Assembly: GCA_025980665.1 (NCBI GenBank)
Contig: JAICXC010000008.1
Coordinates: 1 to 64,000, forward strand
DNA length: 64,000 bases
Source: Bryobacteraceae bacterium
GTDB lineage: Bacteria > Acidobacteriota > Terriglobia > Bryobacterales > Bryobacteraceae
Reading direction: 5' to 3'
Position numbers and translations under genes: made by a program
The notes under the pieces: model-generated
Seen by the model: only the letters and a program-made list of their open reading frames with translations
Database searches by the model: none
Told to the model about the DNA's origin: nothing
In this document: positions 34,776-43,497 of the stretch, in pieces
How positions within the stretch are numbered: position 1 is the first letter of the stretch
Layout of the letters: each line of letters begins with the position of its first letter

Positions 34776-35560
34776 ATAGTCTTACAGCGCGCGGCAAGGA
34801 GGCCAATGGCCGCGGCAATGTCGATATCCGCGATGAGCAAACCTTCTTCGCCATAGGGCTGGTAACAGAGCAGCGTTCCGTCGGGCCGCACCACTGCCGA
34901 AGTAGTCTGCGATCCAGCGCTCGCACAATTTACACTTGCGAAGTAGCAGGTGTTCTCGGCGGCGCGGCACAAGGCTGCTTTCTCATGGAATGAGTTGGCA
35001 GGATCGGCGAAACTCGAGGGCGCGTAACCGCCCGGCTCGGCTTCGTGAAAATGAGGGTGGAATACGATGTGCGCGCCATGCTGTACGGCCCAGCGGACCG
35101 TTTCCGGATAACGCCAGCCCTCGTGGCAGATGGCGACACCAAAAGTCAGCGGACCGGTTTGAAAAACCCGCCTTCCGGAACCGGGCGAATAGATAGTGTC
35201 CTCAGTGGGGTCGAGTTGAACTTTGTCCTGGAAGCCGGCGATCTTTCCGTTTTGATTGATCACCAGAGCTGTGATCAAGAGAGCGTCATCGACCAGACGT
35301 TCGGTGCCGAGAACAACCGCGAGATTTGCTTTCGCGGCTGCTCCTGCAATGATGGACCACGCGCGTTCGAGGAACGCCGCATCGGGGGGCGGCACCACCT
35401 TCCCCAGGCCGCGGTAGCCGGGAATGAAGCATTCGGGAAAGCAAATGAGCCCGGCGCCCTGAACGGATGCCTGAGCGATGGCTTGTTCTGCCAGCGCGAC
35501 CGACTCCTCTGGAGTAGCCGGGAACCGGAGGTTTGCTAGGGCAATTCGAAACATCCGCAC
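34772..35560 (-). CDS. Carbon-nitrogen hydrolase (nitrilase superfamily)
   Basis: 262 residues of the CN-hydrolase fold: catalytic Glu in IAQASVQGAGLICFPE (~42), Lys in GFQDKVQLDPTED (~115) and Cys in TFGVAICHEGWRYPE (~147). Cleaves an amide or nitrile; substrate unknown. Start is GTG 35560 or the in-frame ATG 35554. Overlaps the AraC regulator convergently at the stop codons. Confidence 0.9.
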   Translation of the reverse strand: MRMFRIALANLRFPATPEESVALAEQAIAQASVQGAGLICFPECFIPGYRGLGKVVPPPDAAFLERAWSIIAGAAAKANLAVVLGTERLVDDALLITALVINQNGKIAGFQDKVQLDPTEDTIYSPGSGRRVFQTGPLTFGVAICHEGWRYPETVRWAVQHGAHIVFHPHFHEAEPGGYAPSSFADPANSFHEKAALCRAAENTCYFASVNCASAGSQTTSAVVRPDGTLLCYQPYGEEGLLIADIDIAAAIGLLAARCKTI

Positions 35561-35714
35561 CTGATTACCCCAATCTTAGCTTCATTCCCGAATTAGGCAG
35601 ATTTGCGGCCCAGGGCCTGACCCCACCCTTACCCGTGATATGCTCAAGCCAAGGATGCACCGCTGATGCCGGATAGGCAACAGGGGCGTATCGGAGTCTT
35701 AATCGCAGTCTTTT

Positions 35715-36116
35715 ATGGATCATAGAATCCGGGTCTTGGTCGCCAAGCCCGGCCTCGACGGACACGACCGGGGCGCGAAGGTGATTGCTCGCGCGCTGCG
35801 GGATGCAGGTATGGAAGTTATCTATACCGGTCTCCGGCAAACCCCGGAAATGATCGTCAACACCGCGCTGCAGGAGGATGTGCAGGTTATCGGCCTGTCC
35901 ATTCTCTCCGGAGCGCATAACGCCATCGTGCCTCGTGTGATGGATCTACTTAAGGAACAAAAGATGACCGATGTGCTGGTCATCGTAGGCGGCATCGTAC
36001 CGGACGAAGATGCCGCGCAATTGAAAGGGCTGGGAGTGGCCGCGGTTTTTCAACCCGGAGCCTCCCTTCATGAGATTGTGGAATTCATCCGAAGCTCAGT
36101 CAAACAGACAGTTTGA
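35715..36116 (+). CDS. B12-binding chain of methylmalonyl-CoA mutase
   Basis: 133 residues with the cobalamin-binding motif DGHDRG (about 17-22, DxHxxG), [14 protein letters not shown] for the serine loop and [12 protein letters not shown] for the GG loop. It is the stand-alone adenosylcobalamin domain that partners the catalytic chain at 30020. A 154-base gap upstream shows no riboswitch I can identify. Confidence 0.92.
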   Translation: MDHRIRVLVAKPGLDGHDRGAKVIARALRDAGMEVIYTGLRQTPEMIVNTALQEDVQVIGLSILSGAHNAIVPRVMDLLKEQKMTDVLVIVGGIVPDEDAAQLKGLGVAAVFQPGASLHEIVEFIRSSVKQTV

Positions 36117-36171
36117 CCAGAGCGCAGCGCATGGCGCCGATGGCGCGTGCGGATTGGAGAAGAAACTGAAA

Positions 36172-37536
36172 ATGCAAGACAAGTTAAACATCGCGGTGTT
36201 CGTCGATTACGACAACATCGAGATCGGACTCAAGTCGACATTGCGTCGCGAGTTCGATGTATCGCTCGCGCTGGACGCGCTTAAGGAGCGCGGCGACCTG
36301 GTCGCCAAGTTCGCTTACGCCAACTGGGGGCGTCAGGATGGAGCCACGCGCCAGATGGCGGAAAACGCGGTACAGATGGTGCAGCGGATTCCTTCGCCGC
36401 GCGGCGATAAAAACGGAGCGGATATCAATCTCGCGCTGGATGCGCTGGAAATGGCGTTTACCCACACGCACGTGAACGCCTTCGCCATCGTCAGCGGCGA
36501 CAGCGATTTCATTCCCCTGGTGAACAAATTGAAAGAGTACGGCAAGACCGTATTCGTGGTGGGTGGCAAGGCGTTCACCTCCACCATCCTCCAGCAAAAT
36601 TGCCACGAGTTCATCAGCTTCGAATCGCTGTTGTCGGATTTACCCGCCAGTGTTGTCCTCCCGGGTGAAACCCGTGCCGTGCGGCCGCGCGGGGATCGTC
36701 CCATGGGTGACCGGCCGGAACGCACCGACCGCCCCGAACGTGGTCCCGATCGCGGCGGCGATCGCGGTGGTGACCGGCGCCAGCGGCCCGCTCCACTCGA
36801 ACTAGGACAGGCGATGCCTTTGGTGGAACGCGCCCTGCAGGTTCTCGAACGACGCGGCGTGCAGCCGCAGCTCGGATTGCTCAAGTCCACGATGCTCCAG
36901 CTGGATCCCGCTTTCAACGAGCGCGCGTATGGCGGATCCAGCTTCTCGGATTTCGTGGAGAAGCTCAAACGCGAGGATCTGGTGAACGTCAGTGGAACCG
37001 GCGGGCGCTATGTCATCGAGCGCAAGGGTTCCTCCCAGTCCGAGCGGGCCACACTCAAACCCGAGGACCTGTTGCCGGCCTTGCGCGATGTGGCTGAGAA
37101 CCATCGCCTGGAGATCGAAAACGGCATCCCGGTCGAAGATCTGGCGCAGTGGTTCAAGGAGGAACATCCCAGCCTGGATACCACAGCATACGGATTCCAG
37201 CAGTTCAGCGAGTTTCTGAACTACGCGCAGGACAAGACGGTGGTTCGTCTGGAGCCGCACGAGGAGCAGGGCGTGATGATGGTGTACTTGGGCGCGGAGT
37301 TTTATCCGCCCGCCGAGCCACCCGCTCCCGAGCCGCAGGCAGCAGCGGAAGTCGAAGAAGAGGAAGAGGAGCCGCAGCCTTACGTGGAAGGCCAGCCCAC
37401 CATCTTTGAACCGAATCCGCCGCCTGCCAAACCCAAGCGAGCTCCTTCAGTTCGGAGGCGTCCGTCTACTAAACCTACTGGAACCGGCGGGGGCGCAGGC
37501 CGCCGCCCGCGTGGCCGGAAAAAGCCCAATGGATAA
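36172..37536 (+). CDS. NYN-domain RNase-like protein with two LOTUS/OST-HTH domains
   Basis: 454 residues. NYN (PIN-like) nuclease domain 5-150 with acidic residues D12, D14, D84 and D110/D112 (VSGDSDF). An RG/RD-rich linker (about 168-207) follows, then two OST-HTH/LOTUS modules (about 209-285 and 294-375), an acidic stretch (about 378-405) and a basic tail (418-454). This is the layout of MARF1-like proteins that bind and cut RNA. Start ATG 36172, with GGAG and an A-rich spacer before it, gives the conserved N-terminus. Its stop overlaps the RidA start by eight bases. Confidence 0.88.
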   Translation: MQDKLNIAVFVDYDNIEIGLKSTLRREFDVSLALDALKERGDLVAKFAYANWGRQDGATRQMAENAVQMVQRIPSPRGDKNGADINLALDALEMAFTHTHVNAFAIVSGDSDFIPLVNKLKEYGKTVFVVGGKAFTSTILQQNCHEFISFESLLSDLPASVVLPGETRAVRPRGDRPMGDRPERTDRPERGPDRGGDRGGDRRQRPAPLELGQAMPLVERALQVLERRGVQPQLGLLKSTMLQLDPAFNERAYGGSSFSDFVEKLKREDLVNVSGTGGRYVIERKGSSQSERATLKPEDLLPALRDVAENHRLEIENGIPVEDLAQWFKEEHPSLDTTAYGFQQFSEFLNYAQDKTVVRLEPHEEQGVMMVYLGAEFYPPAEPPAPEPQAAAEVEEEEEEPQPYVEGQPTIFEPNPPPAKPKRAPSVRRRPSTKPTGTGGGAGRRPRGRKKPNG

Positions 37537-37981
37537 AACCGGCATGGATAAACCCTGGTCCGGCGTGATCATGCAGCCGATTGTTCCTGCCGGCGGAGCG
37601 TCCCCGCGGGGACACTATTCGCCCGCCGTTCACGCTGGAGACTTTGTGTATGTCAGCGGCCAGGGTCCTATCGATCCCGTTACGGATAAGCTCGCCGAGG
37701 GCGATGTCGAATTTCAGACGCGGCTCACGCTTTCAAACATTCGGCAGATTCTCGAAGCAGCCGGCGTAGGGATCACCGATGTGGTCAAGTGCTCTGTGTT
37801 CCTGCGCGACATCGCGGATTTCTCAAAAATGAACCACGTTTATGCGGAGTTCTTCGGGGAACACAAACCGGCGCGGACGACCATCGAGTCAAAATTTCAT
37901 CAGGCGGAAATGCTGGTGGAGATCGACTGCGTGGCGTATAAGCCCCACCATGAACCATCGTTCAGCGGTGTGCTGGATTAG
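37529..37981 (+). CDS. RidA/YjgF-family protein
   Basis: 150 residues; deaminates reactive enamine/imine intermediates or binds ligands as a trimer. The core SPAVHAGDFVYVSGQGPIDPVTDKL, LSNIRQILEAAGVGITDVVKCSVFLRDIADF and YAEFFGEHKPARTTIES with the key arginine (R in KPARTT) is intact. ATG 37529 overlaps the NYN gene; later ATGs at 37544 and 37571 are alternatives. Confidence 0.88.
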   Translation: MDKTGMDKPWSGVIMQPIVPAGGASPRGHYSPAVHAGDFVYVSGQGPIDPVTDKLAEGDVEFQTRLTLSNIRQILEAAGVGITDVVKCSVFLRDIADFSKMNHVYAEFFGEHKPARTTIESKFHQAEMLVEIDCVAYKPHHEPSFSGVLD

Positions 37982-37988
37982 TTCTTAA

Positions 37989-38010
37989 ACTATTTTTTGG
38001 ACTATTTTTT
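37989..38010 (+). repeat. Tandem ACTATTTTTT pair between convergent genes
   Basis: ACTATTTTTT at 37989-37998 and 38001-38010, a 12-base period. The second copy lies in the final codons of the convergent YggX gene, so these T-runs could help end RidA transcripts without an obvious stem. Confidence 0.5.
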
Positions 38011-38331
38011 TGCTTGGGGCGGAACGAAACCGGGCGGAAGCGCGGCGCCTTCTCCAAAGAAGTACTCTTCCATTTGTTTGAGCAGGAACTCCTGCGCTTC
38101 TTGGGTGCCCAGGTTGAGGCGGTACTCGTTCATGATCATCTTCATCTGCTCAATCCACATCTTCCAGGCTTCTTTCGACACGTTCTCGAAGATGCGTTCG
38201 CCAAGAGGATTGTCGAAAGGCGCCTCATCCAGACCGGGCATCTCGCGCTGAAACTTGACGCACATCACCTTGCGCCCGGTCTTGTTGCCTTCCTCGAAGC
38301 GCGGATCTGGTATGCTGCTACCGCAACTCAT
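38002..38331 (-). CDS. Fe(II)-trafficking / oxidative-damage protection protein, YggX-like
   Basis: 109 residues. CVKFQREMPGLDEAPF, NPLGERIFENVSKEAWKMWIEQMKMIMNEYRLNL and LKQMEEYFFGEG fit the YggX family, including the conserved Cys near the start. The AGAGGA site supports ATG 38331, which adds about 22 residues (SCGSSIPDPRFEE...) to the usual size; ATG 38265 would give a normal-length 87-residue form. Confidence 0.85.
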   Translation of the reverse strand: MSCGSSIPDPRFEEGNKTGRKVMCVKFQREMPGLDEAPFDNPLGERIFENVSKEAWKMWIEQMKMIMNEYRLNLGTQEAQEFLLKQMEEYFFGEGAALPPGFVPPQAKK

Positions 38332-38380
38332 TTCGTAAATTCCTCTCGACTTCAGGATAGCGCGAGCGAGAAGGCCCGGT

Positions 38381-38722
38381 CTAAACGTCCTGGGGATCCT
38401 TGGGAGTGGCTTTCTTGGCCTTTACCGCATCCAGGTATTCGGATAGCTTTAGAGGCAAACGTGCGCCCTTTTCCATGTGCCGTTGCACCGCGCGCTGGTA
38501 GCGCCGCAAGGTCTCCCGACGCGACGAATCGCGCAGATTGCAGGCTTCGATATCCAGCAGCAGTTCTACCTCCCAAGGACGGAAGGTGTTGCGGTTCATG
38601 CTGCCGCGCAGCAGTTCCTGAATCAGACGGTTGAACTGGGCTAGGACGGCGTCGCTATCGGGCAGGGAATCATGCATGGTACTGGAGTTTGATGGCAATG
38701 TTAGCACAGCGCGGGCGATCAA
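38381..38722 (-). CDS. Conserved hypothetical protein
   Basis: 113 residues, unrecognised. Charged, mostly helical, with FRPWEVELLLDIEACNLRDSSRRETLRRYQRAVQRHMEKG as the likely conserved core and a Lys-rich C-terminus. ATG 38722 overlaps the SirB1 stop (ATGA), so it is co-translated with that gene; ATG 38677 is an alternative start. Confidence 0.65.
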   Translation of the reverse strand: MIARAVLTLPSNSSTMHDSLPDSDAVLAQFNRLIQELLRGSMNRNTFRPWEVELLLDIEACNLRDSSRRETLRRYQRAVQRHMEKGARLPLKLSEYLDAVKAKKATPKDPQDV

Positions 38723-39531
38723 CTCACCTGCGCGAGCGACAAATGAATCGCCTGGAGCTGCTTCCGGATAGCCTCGCGATCGGTGGCCTCCGGCTCTAGC
38801 TCCAGATATTTCACCAAATCCTTCCGGGCCGCGTGATAGCGTTTTAATTCCAAGGAGAGAATTCCGCGCCGCTTATACCAGGAACCCATTTCGGGCGCCC
38901 CAATAAGCAGCAAATCGAGCGTGGAAATGGCTTTTTTATGGTCTCCCGCCCTCAGATAGACTCCTTGAAGATTTTGCAGCATCCGCATGGCGATCTGCTT
39001 GGGGGTGACGCGCTGCAGAAGAATGGGATCGGCAACTTTGGCTCCGGCCAGCGCGAAACATTCCTGGGCCGTGATGCTGCGGCCTCCATGAAAGGGATCG
39101 ATATAGGTGGCGAAATTGCCGTCGTTGAATTCGAGAACGAAATGGCGCGGCAGGCCGATGCCAAATACCGGCATATGCAGACGCCGTGCAATCTCCATGT
39201 ACATGACGGCCAGCGTAATGGGGATGCCAGTCCGGCGCTCCAGCACCTGGTTCAGGCAGCTGTTCAGGGGGTCGAAGAAATCGGTCTCGTTACCGTGGAA
39301 GCCCAGCTCGCCGAAGAGGTAACTGCTGGCCTTTTCGACGAAATCGCGACCGTCGTTGAAGTTGCGGAGGCGGTCCCCCAGAGACGAGGCGAGATCGTTC
39401 AGCCGGTCCAGGAACGGCTCTGGCTCGAGATCGGGAAAATGGATCGTAGCCAGATCCAGCGCCGCCCGGTCCATACGAACCCTGGGAGTTTCCTCTGACA
39501 GGACCTGCTGCAGATGGTGCAGATGATTCAC
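38719..39531 (-). CDS. SirB1/transglutaminase-like protein with TPR region
   Basis: 270 residues: N-terminal SirB1-type transglutaminase-like domain (about 25-180; GIPITLAVMYMEIARRLHMPVFGIGLPRHFVLEF) and C-terminal TPR-like helices (about 195-260). The papain-like cysteine of active enzymes is not obvious, as in many SirB1 proteins. GTG 39531 follows a TACAAT box by eight bases. Confidence 0.85.
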   Translation of the reverse strand: MNHLHHLQQVLSEETPRVRMDRAALDLATIHFPDLEPEPFLDRLNDLASSLGDRLRNFNDGRDFVEKASSYLFGELGFHGNETDFFDPLNSCLNQVLERRTGIPITLAVMYMEIARRLHMPVFGIGLPRHFVLEFNDGNFATYIDPFHGGRSITAQECFALAGAKVADPILLQRVTPKQIAMRMLQNLQGVYLRAGDHKKAISTLDLLLIGAPEMGSWYKRRGILSLELKRYHAARKDLVKYLELEPEATDREAIRKQLQAIHLSLAQVS

Positions 39532-39539
39532 CTGCCCCT

Positions 39540-39545
39540 ATTGTA
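39540..39545 (-). promoter_or_regulatory. -10-like box TACAAT before the SirB1-like gene
   Basis: TACAAT on the minus strand with eight bases to GTG 39531; the predicted leader is at most one or two bases. Confidence 0.42.
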
Positions 39546-39556
39546 TTATCCCGGTA

Positions 39557-40915
39557 TCAGCCGGCTAAAGTGATGTAGCGAAGGCCGGCCCGCGTGATGC
39601 GTCCTCGATCGAAGGCGTGGCGTGTGTCCAGCAGAATGGGCGTTCGCATCACCGACGCGAGCGATTCCCAATCCAGGTCCAGATATTGCGGCCATTCCGT
39701 GATCAAGACGACTGCATCCGTATCGCGAGCCACTTCATGCACATCGCTGGCCATGACAACGTCCATGCCGGCATGCTCCTTCTTGAACCGGTTCATGGCG
39801 ACGGGATCGTGCACCTTCACACGGGCGCCGCGTTCCAGGAGATGGCGTGCGACGTCCAGGGCGGGAGCTTCCCGCAGATCGTCGGTGTGCGGCTTGAACG
39901 CCAGGCCCAACAGGCCGATGGTACGCCCTTTGAGAATTTTGAGCTCGCCCAAGAGTTTTTCGACCACGCGTTCCCTTTGACGCCGGTTGACGTCGCGAGC
40001 GGCCTTCACAATGGACATGTCCAGCCCGTATTCGGACGCCGTGGACACCAGTGCGGCCGTGTCCTTTCCGAAGCACGACCCTCCCCACCCGATGCCGGCC
40101 TGCAAAAAGCGTGTGCCGATACGGGCATCCAGGCCGATGCCGCGCGCCACTTGCGAGATATCGGCGCCCACTTTTTCGGCCAGCTGCCCGATTTCATTGA
40201 TGTAACTGATCTTGAGCGCCAAAAATGCGTTGGCCGCGTACTTGATCAATTCGGCGGAAGCGAGATCGGTGGAGATAAGCGGTACGCCGCCCACACGATC
40301 GGGTCGGGGCAGAAAAGCTGGCGGCTGGAAAGTCTGGTCCAGAATTGGACGGTACAAGGTATAGAGAACCTCGGCCGTCCGAGGATCGTCGGCTCCGATC
40401 ACCACGCGGTCGGGATACAAGCTGTCGAGAAGTGCGCTGCCTTCGCGTAGAAACTCTGGATTCGAAGCCACGGCGAAACAATCTTTGCCGCGCCCGCGGC
40501 GTTCGGCGGCATCGCGCACCAGCGCCCCCACCCAATTACCGCTTCCAATGGGCACAGTGGACTTGTTCACGATCACCGTGAAATGAGGTCCCAAACGCTC
40601 GCCTACGCCCTCGGCCGCCGCTTGCAGATAGCGCAGATCGGGCGCGCCTCCCACACCGGGGGGCGTGCCGACCGCAATGAACACCACTTGGGAATCCGGG
40701 ATGGCCTCCGAATAATCCATGGTGAATTTTAAGTTCGGACGGGCCGCCACCAATAGGTCCTCTAAGTGGGGTTCGTGGAAGGGAACCTCGCCACGTTGTA
40801 GCGCACCGATCTTATTCGCGTCGGGATCGACGCAAGTGACCTGATGACCAAGATAAGCAAGACAGGCACCGGTGGTTAACCCGACATACCCTGTTCCTAG
40901 GATCGCGACGTTCAT
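39557..40915 (-). CDS. ugd: UDP-glucose 6-dehydrogenase
   Basis: 452 residues. N-terminal NAD fold GTGYVGLTTGACLAYLGH (7-24), catalytic region with NPEFLREGSALLDSLYPDRVVIG (~153-175), nucleophile cysteine in GIGWGGSCFGKDT (~277) and C-terminal UDP-binding domain. Makes UDP-glucuronate for envelope glycans. It follows the ATP-grasp gene after a seven-base gap, so it may be co-transcribed. Confidence 0.96.
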   Translation of the reverse strand: MNVAILGTGYVGLTTGACLAYLGHQVTCVDPDANKIGALQRGEVPFHEPHLEDLLVAARPNLKFTMDYSEAIPDSQVVFIAVGTPPGVGGAPDLRYLQAAAEGVGERLGPHFTVIVNKSTVPIGSGNWVGALVRDAAERRGRGKDCFAVASNPEFLREGSALLDSLYPDRVVIGADDPRTAEVLYTLYRPILDQTFQPPAFLPRPDRVGGVPLISTDLASAELIKYAANAFLALKISYINEIGQLAEKVGADISQVARGIGLDARIGTRFLQAGIGWGGSCFGKDTAALVSTASEYGLDMSIVKAARDVNRRQRERVVEKLLGELKILKGRTIGLLGLAFKPHTDDLREAPALDVARHLLERGARVKVHDPVAMNRFKKEHAGMDVVMASDVHEVARDTDAVVLITEWPQYLDLDWESLASVMRTPILLDTRHAFDRGRITRAGLRYITLAG

Positions 40916-40922
40916 GAGTCTC

Positions 40923-42137
40923 CTATTTTACGATTGGAAGGGCGGCGGAAAAATCAAACTTTAAGCGCTGATGTACTTCCCGCAGAGCCTTTGGTACTAG
41001 ATCGGCGGATTTACCTCGAAAGAACAGGAAACCCAAGTACGAAGATCCCTCAGGCAGTGGAACCGTTTCCTGGCCCTCCTTGGCCGTAATAACGATGTCT
41101 TCCACTCCGGGGATCCGGCGGGCAGCCTCTAGCCCATGAACCCCACGGTACACCCCCGACTGCGGGATTGGGATCATCATCACCCCGTGGCCACCGGCCG
41201 CCAGTTTTGCATTTGAAACATCTTCACCCAGGGCATGCCGGAGCAGGAGCTGTTCGAGTGTACTATAGGGAGCTTCGAAGCGCACTACACGGGCGCACAG
41301 TCCGCCGATCGGACGGGGCGCCGCCTCGAGGATCCAGACGCCCCGGTCGTTGACCCGCATTTCCGCGTGCACGGGGCCGTTCGTCATTCCCAGCGCCGTT
41401 ATCGCCGCCTGCGCGGTATCCCGGATGCGGTCCTGAACATCCGCGGGCTCGCTGGAGGGTGTGACGTAGATGGTCTCTTCGAAGTAGGGGCCTTCCAGGG
41501 GGTCGGGTTTGTCGAACACTACCAGCGTCTGGAGCTTTCCATCGGTGACCACGCCTTCCAGAGCGAACTCGCGACCTGGAATGTAGTCTTCGACAATTAA
41601 ATCGCCGTCCTGCATGCGGGCGATGCGCACAGCCGCTTGGACGAACTCCTCGCGGTTATTAGCGCGGATGACGCCCCGGCTGGCAGAGGAATCGAGCGGC
41701 TTAAGAACGCAGGGAAACCGGACATCTGCGAGGGAGGTACCCGAACGCGCCTCGGCGAACGGCAGCCGCCGAAACTCCGGAACCAGCATCCCGCCCGCGC
41801 GGAAACGCCCTCGTGCCAGAAGCTTGTTCGACGCTGCGCGAGCCGATTCGGCGGGATGAAAGCGAAGCCCCAATCGTTCGGCCGCCTGTGCCGCTACGCA
41901 CGCCGGACGGTCGCCCACCCCGAGGATTCCATCAAACGGCCCGAGTGTGGCGAGAGCCTGTATGCCTGGCCCGGGATCCTCGAAACGAACCGGGGCGGCA
42001 TGGTCGCCCCACGGATTTTCCATGATGTGGCAGCGGTCCGTTGCTAATACCAGTTCGACATCGAGTTCGCGGGCGGCCGTGGCAAATTCGCGCACCTGAT
42101 ATCCGGTGGTAGAGGCAACCAATAAGACCCGCTTCAT
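40923..42137 (-). CDS. ATP-grasp ligase with L-amino-acid-ligase-type C-terminus
   Basis: 404 residues. N-terminal preATP-grasp fold (1-100), ATP-grasp domain (about 105-300; VRFPCVLKPLDSSASRGVIRANN, GDLIVEDYIPGREFALEGVV, ILEAAPRPIGG for metal/ATP binding) and a C-terminal domain (GVMMIPIPQSGVYRGVHGLEAARRIPGVEDI) resembling the LAL_C2 domain of L-amino-acid ligases such as BacD. It would join two carboxylate/amine substrates through an acylphosphate. It lies three bases after the radical SAM gene and shares its operon. Confidence 0.85.
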   Translation of the reverse strand: MKRVLLVASTTGYQVREFATAARELDVELVLATDRCHIMENPWGDHAAPVRFEDPGPGIQALATLGPFDGILGVGDRPACVAAQAAERLGLRFHPAESARAASNKLLARGRFRAGGMLVPEFRRLPFAEARSGTSLADVRFPCVLKPLDSSASRGVIRANNREEFVQAAVRIARMQDGDLIVEDYIPGREFALEGVVTDGKLQTLVVFDKPDPLEGPYFEETIYVTPSSEPADVQDRIRDTAQAAITALGMTNGPVHAEMRVNDRGVWILEAAPRPIGGLCARVVRFEAPYSTLEQLLLRHALGEDVSNAKLAAGGHGVMMIPIPQSGVYRGVHGLEAARRIPGVEDIVITAKEGQETVPLPEGSSYLGFLFFRGKSADLVPKALREVHQRLKFDFSAALPIVK

Positions 42138-42140
42138 GCT

Positions 42141-43484
42141 CTAGACTTGTGGCGCAGGTTCGGCGCAGCAGTACCAGGGTTCGTCGAGATGCGGAACCGT
42201 AGCCTGTGGGCGCAGGCCAGGGGCCGGAGTCTGCAAAACCAGCTCCCAGATTTCGCCGAAGATCTGCGCGCGCGTTTTGTTCTCCGCCTGGCGACGGCTC
42301 ACGAGCTGGAACACCAGGTTGGCCAGTGTATCGACATCCCGATTCGAATGTTTCCAGGGATATACCAAGGCCTTTTCGTCAAATGGGCCGATCACCGGCT
42401 GAATGTCCGGCAAATCCAGCAGGCGCGACTTTTGCGTAATCAGCAAGCGCAATGCGAGTTGAACAGGCGCAGTATTCTCGACAAGCTCCAGTTCCGCCAG
42501 CGCGCGTAACAAGCAGCCGTAACTCTCAATGGTCGTCCACGGCATGAAGGCGATGAAAGTGGGTTGGAGTGAGAGCCCGATCTCGCGCAGGGACGTGGTG
42601 ACTTCGTAAAAATCCTGACGTGTGTGACCTTTTTCCAAAAGACTGAGGACGGAATCGTCGATGGATTCAACTGCACTGGTGATAAACAGGCAGCCGGTCT
42701 GCTTCAGCGCCGGAAGCAGGTCGCGATGCTGCTTGAGATGTTCGATTTTGATCGTGGCGTCATAGCTAATTTCGGGAAATTCAGCGTGGAACGCTTCCAC
42801 GATACGCATCGCGTGGGTGGGACCGTTGAAAAAATCGGGATCGCCGAAGGTGATGTGGCGCGCACCCGCCGCCACCTGTTGTCGGATGTCTTCGAGCACC
42901 ACATCGCGCTGCACCACGCGAAACTGCCCTTCGTATACCGGAACCACCGGACAGTGGCGGCAAAGATGTTTGCAGCCGCGGCTGGCTTCCGTGTATCCAG
43001 CCGTGGTTTTCGTTCCATTCTGCCGAAGATGAGAATACAACTCCAGACCGGGCAGACCTCGGCGGTCCGGTGTCAGGAACGAGAGCTTCTCGATGCTCCT
43101 GGAGGCGCCTTTTAAGGCGGCATTGCCGCCGTTGGCAAGATCGACCAGCGCTGCTTCAAACTCCCCGCCGATGACGGCTTCGATACCCAGCCCGCGCAGC
43201 AGGTCGGCATTCAGGGGTGCGTACAGGCCATAACAAGCCAGGCGCGCGCGTGGGTTCATTCGCCTTATTTGCTCGATCACCGGCATCGCCAGCCGCGTCG
43301 CGGTATGCATCGGCAGATAGAAGGCGACCAAGTCCGCGGCTCGGATCGCGGCTTCGTCGAGCGAACTCACGGACAGATCCAGGCACACGACGCCGTGACC
43401 GTCGCGCGCTAGCCAGGCGGTGGGCGAGCTCAATCCGAAGGGCTGGTGGCCGAGCTCGTAGGTGGAAATAAGAACAACGTTCAC
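42141..43484 (-). CDS. CCAEP-tail radical SAM protein
   Basis: 447 residues. The N-terminal part (1-115) has the Rossmann pattern of B12-binding-like domains but lacks DxHxxG. The radical SAM centre is C171-x3-C175-x2-C178 (GCKHLCRHCPV). The protein ends YCCAEPAPQV, so C439-C440-A-E-P: the tail that names the CUAEP/CCAEP-tail radical SAM family, where some members have selenocysteine in place of the second cysteine. Here both codons are TGC. GTG 43484, 14 bases after the ComEA-like stop, begins the conserved domain. Function unknown. Confidence 0.85.
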   Translation of the reverse strand: MNVVLISTYELGHQPFGLSSPTAWLARDGHGVVCLDLSVSSLDEAAIRAADLVAFYLPMHTATRLAMPVIEQIRRMNPRARLACYGLYAPLNADLLRGLGIEAVIGGEFEAALVDLANGGNAALKGASRSIEKLSFLTPDRRGLPGLELYSHLRQNGTKTTAGYTEASRGCKHLCRHCPVVPVYEGQFRVVQRDVVLEDIRQQVAAGARHITFGDPDFFNGPTHAMRIVEAFHAEFPEISYDATIKIEHLKQHRDLLPALKQTGCLFITSAVESIDDSVLSLLEKGHTRQDFYEVTTSLREIGLSLQPTFIAFMPWTTIESYGCLLRALAELELVENTAPVQLALRLLITQKSRLLDLPDIQPVIGPFDEKALVYPWKHSNRDVDTLANLVFQLVSRRQAENKTRAQIFGEIWELVLQTPAPGLRPQATVPHLDEPWYCCAEPAPQV

Positions 43485-43497
43485 TACTTCGACTTCA

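Noticed and set aside
36806-37260. Minus-strand open frame opposite the NYN protein
   Set aside because: Shadow of the LOTUS region with no domain of its own.
42141-42190. Possible selenocysteine at the CCAEP tail
   Set aside because: Both tail codons are TGC, so no UGA recoding is needed.
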